Positions 54,498 to 64,000 of a DNA stretch of 64,000 nt are shown here, one piece after another; the first letter of the stretch is position 1, and every line of letters begins with the position of its first letter. This stretch comes from Andrena cerasifolii. Lineage: Eukaryota; Arthropoda; Insecta; Hymenoptera; Andrenidae. The notes under the pieces were generated by a model that had not been told where the DNA came from, searched no databases, and saw only the letters and a program-made list of their open reading frames with translations. The position numbers and the translations under genes were made by a program. The stretch lies in assembly GCF_050908995.1 (NCBI RefSeq), contig NC_135123.1, positions 6,944,001 to 7,008,000 on the forward strand. The letters run 5' to 3'.

Positions 54498-57419
54498 CAC
54501 TGGAGCCAACGACCGGAAAGTCTCGAGAAGCTCGCATGTTCCACGGGGTCGTTGATCACCACCGCGTACGATAATTGCCCCGAAGCGGATGGGAATCGCC
54601 AGGATTGCTCGTGCCGTGTTCAGCTTCGCGACCACAGCCCGCGGAGAATCGAGTGCCTGAGAGTCTGATCGTAGTTTAAGCGGACGCGCCGAGGAAACGG
54701 GGGACTTCCGGCGGACAGGGGGCCCGGGGGAGCCTCCGGGCCGTTTCACGGACGAAACTGAAGTCGGTCGATCGCAGGCGAAGTCCCGTGGTGCCGCGGG
54801 GCAATTCTTTACCCTCTGAGGATCACCTAGGGACGTTCCTGGCTCTCGATACTCTCCGCTCGGAAAACACGGGGCCGTCGAGCTTCGCTTCCTGCAACGC
54901 AGGCCCGCGATACGTTCGAGAGAGTTTGGCGCTTGGTTTCAGTTAAGGGTTCAGGAGGTCCTGCATCGGGCGAACGGAAGCGAGGCGCGACCCCCGCGAG
55001 GGATCTGCTCCGTCCTCAGAGGGTCAACGTTTCGGTCAATTATTACTCTGCTCGCGTTTGGGTCGGCGCAAGGGCCTCCCAGCCACACCGGAAGCTTTCT
55101 TCTCCTCTTTCGGCGCAGTACAATTCGTAATTCTCATTCTCTCTTTCTCTCTCCCTGTCACTTAAGCGTCCTCGAAGGACGCTACTAAGGGCCCCTCGTT
55201 TCGTCTCCTATGCATAAACGTCCGTCGATCGTCGTCGATCGGCTCCCGTCCACCGGGACGCAACGAAAGCTGGGGGACAAACTTTACGGGTTCGTCGATC
55301 GTTCTTTCGTCGTTTTCGCAACGGGACTTCCGGTTCTTCCTGCTTCGGGAGCCCTTCCGGGAGCGTTTTTGTACATACACCAGGCGACTCCGGCGAAAGC
55401 AGGTCCGTTGCATCGAGACGGCGGGCGTCGCCGCGGTATTTTGTAAAATTTTAGAAGACTTTAGAGTAGAGAGGAGCGTACTCGCGGATTCTGTACTCTT
55501 CGTGGAAAGGGTTAACGACGGAAGCGGAACACAAGGACAAAAAAAAAGGAGGAGGGAAGAAGAGGGAAAATTTCTAGTGCCAATCGAGTAGCTTATAAAT
55601 ATTATAACGAAATTATAATTTTCTATTATATTTTTTTATAATATTTATGAAGGAACACACACATACACGCTTGTTTAGACGCGACACAGTGGCGGGAGAG
55701 TGCTTCCATTCGACAACGAAGCGTTTCTACAAAAACCGTAACAGGAGTCAGAAATAGAATACACGGGGGTGGGGTGTGAAAGGTCGGGGGGATCCGATCG
55801 ACGACGATTCGGATAGAAGCCAGTCCACGAAACACGGATAATAATAATGATAACTAATGATTAATAAGTTTATAAATTGTATCGTTAATAATCACCCAGA
55901 TGCTCTGGCTAGTGCTGACGCTAGTGAAACACAGAGAGAAACACAGAGAAGAAAAGACTAGTGCGGGCTAGTCCACCAGAGGCTGCTAGTTAGAAACAAA
56001 GTGAATATTTAAATATTGATTACTTGGTAAATTAAGCGGTTAACTGATTGCGAACCCGTTATTCGGTAATGCACGTTGAGCGGAGGATGAAGAGGACGCT
56101 GGCGAAGGGGAGACGGAGGAGGAAGAGGAGGAGGAAGCGAAAGGGGGATACTTGGCAAGCGATGGAGAGACGCGAAGAAGAATTCGAGATAGTGAGAGAT
56201 CTATATAGTTATTAATTAATTAGGGAAACACTAGTGTACGTCGCGCGGAGGAGGATTACATACGTTAACGCATCGAACTCGACGACAACGAACGAACGTG
56301 TTCCAAACTATTGTCCAAAGTGCTTTCCGTCGACTGTGTACATTGAAGAGAGGTGTCCGACGATGAGGGACGAGCTACAATTTCGGATCGAACGCTTCCG
56401 CTGCCAGGCTCCAATACAGCCCAGGAGAATATTAGGAAAGACTACTAATTAATCCCTTAATGTAGTTCCCTTGGAGCGCCAAGATAGCCTTCGAGCTGGT
56501 ATATACCAAAGGAAGTACCCACGCGGCTCCAGAGATCGAAGATCCAGTTTCACGGAATTAATGGAGTCAAGGGGATGTCGCGTCGAATGGCTGGCAGCCG
56601 AAGGGGTGAGAGCAAGCACGAGGGGCGACCTGTCCAGTTTGTAACTCCTAAGATACCCAAGCTCTCGAGGAACCCCCGATTAAAATGCGCTTAATGTACT
56701 CGCTAGACGACCAGGTAGTTTTCGAGGTGGTTCTTATTGGGTTTGTAAAGTCACTTCCCTGTTATTTCTCTCTTCGAGTGATGTTGAAAGGGTGCGATCA
56801 CCCCTCTCGCCCATTATCGCTGAATATATATGGTAGAGGTATTAGCTGACTCGCTCCCCTATCTGGACCAATGCCTCTTTCGTCACTCGGCACTTTCAAG
56901 ATCGGTTTCTGTAGCTTCGGTTCGGTCCGCCTCATTTACAGCAAATTCGTCGAGTCCTCTGATCCCGGGAACTTCTACCTTTCGTCTGAATTTTCATTTA
57001 GAATCGAAGAATCGAGAAGATTCTTGAAGAAATAGCAGAGAAGAGTGCGCAAAGGGGTCCGTGGTCCAGGGTGGAAGTAGCAAGCCATAATGGGAGGACG
57101 GGTGGCACCCCGTCAATCAGTTCGTAGTGATAGTACAAAGATCGAGACTAGCAATATTGGTAATAGCAATAACGAGGTCGGATAAGGGTTGATATGGCGA
57201 TACGACGCCACTATTCCTATAAAAGAAGAGACGAAAATGCTTGTTCCGCTATTAAACGCCACGCGAGGCGACGTAACGCTGCAACTAATGTTAATACTAT
57301 GAGGTGACTACTACTATTATTTACTACTGTACCACCACCACCATCACCACCATCACCATCAGCACCGCCACTGAAAAAAGAAACCACTCACCACCACTCT
57401 ACTACCACTACTACCACTA

Positions 57420-57461
<42 letters not shown>

Positions 57462-57484
57462 ATTAACTACCAGCGCTATTATAA

Positions 57485-57542
<58 letters not shown>

Positions 57543-59652
57543 TTACTACTACTACTACTACTACTACTATTATTACCGCTACTCTACTATTAATTGTAAA
57601 AGGGAGACACTGCAGCATACAGTTGTTACTATTACACCGCCTATTCACTATTAAAACGAGTACACCGATTACTACGGAGGAGGAGGAGGAGGAGGGACGC
57701 TATTATCGCTGACTACTACTACTAATACTAATACTAATTAACTACTAATCGCTTTGCGACACTACGGTTACTACGGGAGAGAATGATTATTATCTGTAAA
57801 TATTCTTATGCGAGGCGTTAGGGTATATTGACTCGTGTACGGGGGCGAGCCACCCTTGGCGCTCCAATAACAAGTATTTCTATCTCTCTACAGTGAGACC
57901 TAGCTCAAATCCATCATCTACAGGATACCGGTTATTCTTTTTAATTGAACTTTACCGATAGTTTAATAGATTTGCCATACAAAGTGACTAAAGTGGCTCA
58001 CCCCCATTTATAGTTATTATTACGCACAGGGGCAGAGAGACACGCGAACGAACCTAGATCCCAGATCCGGCGATCTGGGGAGGGGCCTAGATGCCCATAG
58101 ATCCAGCATTTCCACCCTTTGACCGTCCACTGTCGTCGGACTTTCGTTTCCTAGAGGAAGGATCGATCTCTGGAATGCCTAAGCGATTCTCTTTCTTCTA
58201 CCCTGAGTTCAAGGATTAGGTCGTAGGGGAGCATTGGATTCCGTGAGGGAGGGATGAAAGTGGAGGTCGATGGGGTGGAGAAGCGATCGTGATAGATGCG
58301 TAAGGAATTTTAATATACTTTCCTCGATGCCAATAGGGATTGCCACGAGGCACCTCGTGCTGTTATTTTGTTAAAGGCGCCGACAGAATTCACGGGCGAA
58401 CCGTGACGAAACGAAACCAGGGTGGTTCGGGATACGCACTTACTGCGAACGTTCATTTATCACCGATATCCGTTGGCTCGTCGCACGGCGCAGAGTGAAA
58501 ATCAAACTACGATTATATCGGCGTACGATTCTAATAAGGGTAGGGATATAGGGTAGAGTGCCAATTAGGGTAGAGACGGTTAGGCTAAACTAGCTTTAGG
58601 TCTTCCTCGCGGGGAATTCGACAAGGTGCTTTTAGGAAGGGGACTCGTAGATGGAAATCGTTCCTTCGACCGCTTCGCGATCGTGTATCTCCGATTTATT
58701 TGGCGGCGAGGCCGCTTGGGCCCACCCTGCCACCAGGTTTCTGCTCAAGGCGAAATTCCATTCGCGATTGTCACGTTCGAATTTCGCGTCACGGTGTCTT
58801 CTCCTCGGGGCATCCACGGAGCAAACGTTTTGTACACAGCGTCTCGAGCTGCCTTGAACCGAAAGTGCATTAAAAAATCGTCCGCACAAGGGCTGAGCCG
58901 CTGGGAGCCGCGCGGCTGGGATCTCTTTCCGAATAACCCGGTCTCGATCTAAATTACCCACCGCTAGGCCTCGACAACTAAATATGGCTTCAACATTTAG
59001 AACAGCACTTTTATAATTCCACCTACCTGTAGATTCTGCAAACAGCGATTCGCAATTGGCTGGCGGTCGAGTTGTTGAAATAATCATCTGATTTCTTTGC
59101 GATCGAATGAGTTCTTAGGTGGTAGGAAGGTGCGTTTGAAAGGAGTAGCGCGAGGAAAGCGATCCCGAGCCGCTCGCGGAAGTTCCCGCGGTCGCGGCGG
59201 TGCGCGCGAGGACTTTTTCTACGTAAGATAGATTCTTCTGTAGTAGACTCGTGGAGTGGCAAGGGCGTGGGGCAATTACAGGGGGGGTGGGTGGGAAGGG
59301 GAGCGACTTAATTACGCGATGGTCGCGCGTCTCGATCGGGTACGAGGGTGAAACACTCGATATCCCGGGCCACCCGCGCTAAAACGGGGCAGGTGATCGA
59401 ATCACTGAGAACAAACAGCCGGTTCTCCCTTCGTGAGAAATTCCGCGTGCGAGCTGTAGACCCCCAGCCGACCCGAACCGAGGGTGGGGGTTGAAAATCG
59501 AGACGTCGGTGAGCGTGCAATTAAGTAGAAAGGAAATAGTAGATAGGAGGAAGAGGCGAGAGAAACTTGCTAGGAATTAAGCTTGCCAGGGACTGAACGA
59601 TTTACAATTGTAAATCGACTCATACACACACGTAGCCAACGAACGATTAGTT
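54498..59652 (+). other. NFI: Probable NFI 3' untranslated region
   Basis: No coding exon or splice signal linked to NFI is seen after the stop. The stretch is AT- and repeat-rich in places (55590-55650, 57307-57745) and has ATTAAA at 56679-56684 and a Pumilio-type TGTAAATA at 57795-57802. The extent of transcription is inferred, not seen. Confidence 0.45.
57307..57745. repeat. Compound trinucleotide array (ACC/CAC, ACT, GGA)
   Basis: Starts with ACC/ATC units, then long ACT runs (about 57400-57460 and 57485-57570), a GGA run at about 57676-57694 and more ACT. ACT units dominate. Lies about 2.8 kb after the NFI stop. Confidence 0.9.
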
Positions 59653-59658
59653 AATAAA
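59653..59658 (+). promoter_or_regulatory. Candidate polyadenylation signal AATAAA
   Basis: The first canonical AATAAA I found downstream of the NFI stop on the + strand; others lie at 62623-62628 and 63755-63760. No transcript evidence. Confidence 0.25.
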
Positions 59659-59935
59659 GGAGGGAGTTTGAAAATTATAAGGGGGGGGGAGGGGTTAAAC
59701 ACGCATTAAGCGTTCTCGTCTTTTTGTTTCGGAGGCGTTTGCGCGAGGGTTAAATAGGGATATAGTGTGCACGAGCATGCGTGGCGCAAGTTCAGCTACG
59801 AGAATAACGATAATAATAATTATATAAATATAATGTTATTTAATGATACTGATAATTGTAATGGTTAAAACGAGAGCGACTACGGCGATGATAATATAGT
59901 GCGATTATTATTACTATTACTACGGCAATACGATG

Positions 59936-59966
<31 letters not shown>

Positions 59967-62900
59967 TTATTATAATGAAATACAATGAATATATTTATCG
60001 AATATTTATTGAGCAAACGAAATAGCACACTCTGTGTAGTTATGGTTGTACAAAGTAGGCGACGAGGCGAAACGGCGCGAGCGATTGTTCATTCTTTTTT
60101 GTCTTCGTTTCTCAACGTGAAGTTTGAGGGCGCCGTCGGGTGCCGTTGGGGGTTGCGCCTCTCAGTGGTACCTTGTAAAAATTCGCTGCAAAGTTTCTTC
60201 GCTTTCATCACATTCTCCTTCGTTGCTACTGTCGGCATTCGTTTCACTAGAATTATCGAGTCTCCCCCTTGCATTCGCTGTTACCCATTTTCTAGTGCCT
60301 TCTGCATCGCGGTCTACAAATTTCTTCCAAAAAAGAAACGCACAATGCCCCTCTAGACTCTAGAAAACACTGTTCTCGTCGGCGCGGAGCTTCGCTCCCG
60401 CTCCTGCTTTCGCGCGCAGAAAGAAAAGACAAAACGAACCCCCAAATTGCGCGAGACACCCTGACGCAACCCGCAACGTCCCTCGGCGGCGCATCCCCAA
60501 GACGAAGAGACCGACGAGCGATCGCGTGGACGAAAAAGGCGATCAGAGAGCACGAAAGACACGGCGAAGTAGAGAAGCTGAGGTGTATTTTCGTCTCACG
60601 ATCCTTTTTTTACGATTGTGAACGAGGTTCATGTAATATATCAGGGATTAGACTAAATAGTATAATATATATGAATATATTAACGCTGCGAGGGGAGGTG
60701 GCAAGAAAAGAAAAAACGAGAAATAAGGAGGAGGAAAGGAACATCGAGGGTGTGGTTGGCCTTTTTGGGGAGAGGGAGGCGGGGTCGAGAGGGTAGAGAG
60801 CTGTGACAAAGGTGGTGATAGTGGTAACCGGAGGGGGGTGAGACGCGCAACGGGCGTCCCTGTAGAAAGAGCGGCGAGATTGAAGGCAGCCGGACGAAAG
60901 TAGAATTTGTCCCTCTCCAGAAAAAATGAGAGACCGTTACTGAAACCGAACCAGCGGACACTTACCAGTTACAGCTGCGTAATTGTGCACGGTTATCTGC
61001 TGAATCGGGACACTCTTTCTACGGGGGTGCGTGATTGCCGATCGTCGAGACTTAATGCTTAAGGGAAACTTCTTGTGATAAGCGTGGAAAGGGGCTCCGC
61101 CCGCTGTTCGGGGCTGTAGAAAACCAAATAACGAAGAGGAGAGGAGAGACCGCGCGAGGAAGAAGGGGGAGAGAAAGGGGAGAAAGGAAAGAAGGAGATC
61201 CGAGGGTGTAAATCGACGACGTTGATATCCGCGTATGGAGCTGGGCAACCCTCCGACGAAGGGACGCTGACAAGGGAGAGGCTTCTTTGTCACCTTACCG
61301 CGCCAATTATACGTTGTGTCCATACTGTCTCAATTAATATAATGTATTATATTATATATATAATATATATATTATATATATATATATATCCGACAATATT
61401 GATTATTAAAAATTCTTAATATATAAAAGGAAAGAAAAGCGAAACGACCTTGGCCACGACTGTGTTTCCCTCCCTGATCACACCGGTGTCCATTTTACAG
61501 ATAAAGGTAGGAAGTCAAAGTTACCCTTCTTCCAGACGTTTCATTTGCTTCGTTGTTTATATTTAGGCTCGGTATCGATTTCACACTATTCCAGGGCTGC
61601 TGTTCAATTTAAGCGAATGCGACTCGGTTTGGGGACGGTCGAGGGAGTGAGGTCGGGGGCTTTCAACGAGACACTCGGTGAAAAAGTGAAGTACAATTTA
61701 TTATTCATGCGCAGCCACGTTGACATTCGGTGCACCATTGTGAAAATAATTCGAAATACAATCGATACGCTACGACCACGCCGGAAGTAACGTCCCTCCC
61801 ATTCTCTCTTTTCCTCTATAAATACGTCGTAATTAAAATATAGATGTATATATATACACACACATATATATATATACATATTTATATGCACGTGGTGTGT
61901 AATCTGTACAACCTGGACATACGCGTCGCTACAAAATAATCTCTACCTAAACGCTAATTTCGTCGAGTCTGTCGGTCGGTTAAACAAACAGAGGGTACGG
62001 TCGTCGGACCTCCAACGAGCTAGCCGGGTGTAAAAAAAAAAGAAACGGACGTACAAGAAATGCTATTGGACGAAATTCTGGGGACACAGCGGCTCGCCTG
62101 ATTATTATTCTTCCCCTGTGATATGTCAGCCGTTGAATGCCGGAAGCGCAAAGTGGGTCGCAGCGAAACAGCCCAACACGCGATCATCGAAGAGAAAATC
62201 AATCGCGAGGAAGCAAAGAAAAATCTGTGATTCTAACGAAAACTTCTCGTCTCCATTGCAAATGCACGCTCGCTCTCGATTATTTTCTATCGACGCGTCC
62301 ACTTCGTGCCTGTCGATGAAGGGGCGCGCTCGCCCTCCGCAGGGCTACAGGGGCGCAAGAAAGCGGAAACCAAGGACGGAAACTGCTCGAGGCTCTTCTC
62401 GACGCGAACGCAACAGACTAGGAACGGAGACTTGCTCGCGAGCGTTGCTGCTCCGAGAATCTCCGTTCATCGTTCGCGTCTTCTCTCTCAAATGAATCAT
62501 TCGACGGGAAAGAATCTTCGCGACAACTATCGAGCCTCCTTTTCCAAGCAGGAAGCGAGGGACGCAGAGGCGTCGCGCACGGAACGATCGCTTCTCGCGG
62601 AACCGAAGCTCCAAGGAAGATGAATAAATAGCCGGAAACACTCGTGGTAAAGTAAATGCCGTTCGGTTCATCCCTCGCCATCCTCGCGATACTTCGTTTA
62701 ATCTAAATTTAAGCTCTTGCTGCCACTTCTCTGGTGCGTTTAAAAATCAGCTCGTTTCGCGAAAATACTTGTTTTCTTTTTACGCGCAGCTGGGCCGTCT
62801 TAGGCGCCCTAAGGAAAATATCTCTAGTCTAGTGCTAGCGAAGACGAAACGTTCGCTTGCCCTCCGTGCCACCAGGGTGGTCGGTATGTTTCTCAACGCG

Positions 62901-64000
62901 TTCCTAATTTAGCCATTCCAACCAACCGGGAATTGGATAATTAAGAATCCTTGCTTTACGTCTCAATATTTCTTCAAGTTCAAACTCGTCTGTAAGCTCA
63001 TCGGCCACTCTGATGCATCGAGGGACTTAAAGCAACACTTAGCTACTCTCTCCTCGCAACCTCGTTCTTCGTTTACATAATTAAGCTACGATCGTCCCGA
63101 TCGCGTTTCATAAATTTCCATCGTTTGTCCGTCGGATCGAACTGCACGTTCTATCGATTGTAACTCAAGTGCCCTAATGGTAATGTCCTCGGGAAACGTC
63201 GTACAAGAAAGGGTCCGCCTGTGCACCGAACCTACAGCAATCGAGTGTTTAATATTAAGTACGAAAAAGGCGCGATTAGTGCGGCAAACGCTGGAAACGG
63301 GAGCGCGGAAAAAGCCGCTCGCATTTGTACAAAATTACGTAAGTACGTACCCTCTAGCAGCCGAGCCGCGAGTTTCAAGCATTCGCGGCGGAATGTCGGA
63401 CGATTGTTGGCCACAATCTGCGTTGCAAACGTATGAGCGAACGAAAAGGGTGGGGGGGGGGTCCACTGGTATCAGCGAAACGATCCGGGACACGCTGAAA
63501 GTGGTGTTCGAGGGGCAACGGGGTTTCGGGATTCGTGGCGCTCCGAAGTGGAAATGTTCCAAGTTCGCGCTTATTCAGAATTCCAAGCTTCTGAATTTCC
63601 ATCTGCGGAGGCTCGCGAGCTCTCGAGCCTCTAACAAGTGAATCAGCATCTTTAGGGAACACCATCGTGCACGAATCCCAAGGTACAATTGCCGCGCGAA
63701 CAATAGCATTGTTCGCGATTTGCCACGTGGCACGCGGTGATATCACGTTAATGAATAAAGTGGGGCAAGTCGAAGGAACTATGAGATTATCGATGCCATC
63801 GTGTCCCTGTGGAAACGCGCGGTAGTCGTTCTCTGTTGTTCGACATGGGTGCGTCGATCGCCTCGCAACTAGCATACACAGGTCCGCTCGTGAACCGGCT
63901 CTTGACACCGTCTCGTGAACACGTTCAGTAGCTGGCAGTGCACCCTGTGAACCAATTGCATCGCCTGAACTTACACAATTCATTCGGATATAACAAGATT
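59659..64000. other. Downstream non-coding DNA, nothing recognised
   Basis: TA microsatellites lie at 59936-59967 and 61341-61391. The longest frame (63375-63983, minus, 202 codons) is overlapped by open frames on the other strand and has no recognisable motif. No second gene can be supported. Confidence 0.45.
59936..59967. repeat. (TA)n microsatellite
   Basis: Uninterrupted TA-rich run in an AT-rich stretch (59800-60010) of ATA and ATT units. A similar run lies at 61341-61391. Confidence 0.85.

Noticed and set aside
63375..63983. 202-codon minus-strand open frame
   Set aside because: No recognised motif, and the + strand is open over much of the same stretch; consistent with stop-poor GC-rich DNA.
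1..64000. tRNA, rRNA, known microRNA or CRISPR-like arrays
   Set aside because: No cloverleaf, ribosomal or familiar insect microRNA sequence was noticed by eye; the tandem repeats seen are micro- and minisatellites. A covariance-model scan would be needed to exclude small RNAs.

Overview
This is a 64 kb stretch of an insect genome, most likely a hymenopteran (an ant or another aculeate; inferred from the CpG-rich host DNA, large introns and mix of DNA transposons, not proven). The only host gene I can support is Nuclear factor I (NFI/CTF), on the + strand. Ten coding exons run from 26166 to 54497. They join in frame into the last 609 residues: the C-terminal part of the DNA-binding domain, then a proline/serine-rich activation region and a Gln-rich tail with a stop codon. 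The exons for the N-terminal part of the DNA-binding domain were not found, so 1-26165 is probably part of a very large NFI intron.

Layout. 1-26165 is GC-rich non-coding DNA interrupted by AT-rich islands, nearly all of which are DNA transposons: a P-element-like relic with a THAP domain (3843-5405), a hAT element (6608-7784) holding a Transib-like insertion (6843-7377), a LINE 3' end (about 9075-9230), TTAA-flanked elements (9289-9867, 14634-15199, 16890-17583, 24601-25447), a second Transib copy that keeps a piece of RAG1-related transposase (11657-12611), an element of unknown class (14601-15933) and a triple nest of TTAA elements (19158-20679). There is also a diverged minisatellite of about 40 bp period (2540-3030). 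26166-54497 is NFI, with nine introns, three of which carry palindromic foldback transposons in transcribed orientation (30708-31416, 37274-38770, 52350-52896). Intron 6 also holds a pogo-like deletion derivative (43600-44830), a hAT MITE (49081-49637) and microsatellites. 54498-64000 is non-coding: probably a long, microsatellite-rich NFI 3' UTR and then intergenic DNA, with the boundary not visible.

Functionally the window shows one transcription-factor locus in a transposon-rich setting. The most striking features are the recurring TTAA-specific foldback elements with G-rich termini, several inside NFI introns where their transcripts could form long hairpins, and three Transib-type elements whose ends begin with the V(D)J-like heptamer CACAGTG or a close variant. 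Exons 3-6 of NFI are all phase 1-1 and multiples of three, so each can be skipped without changing the frame.
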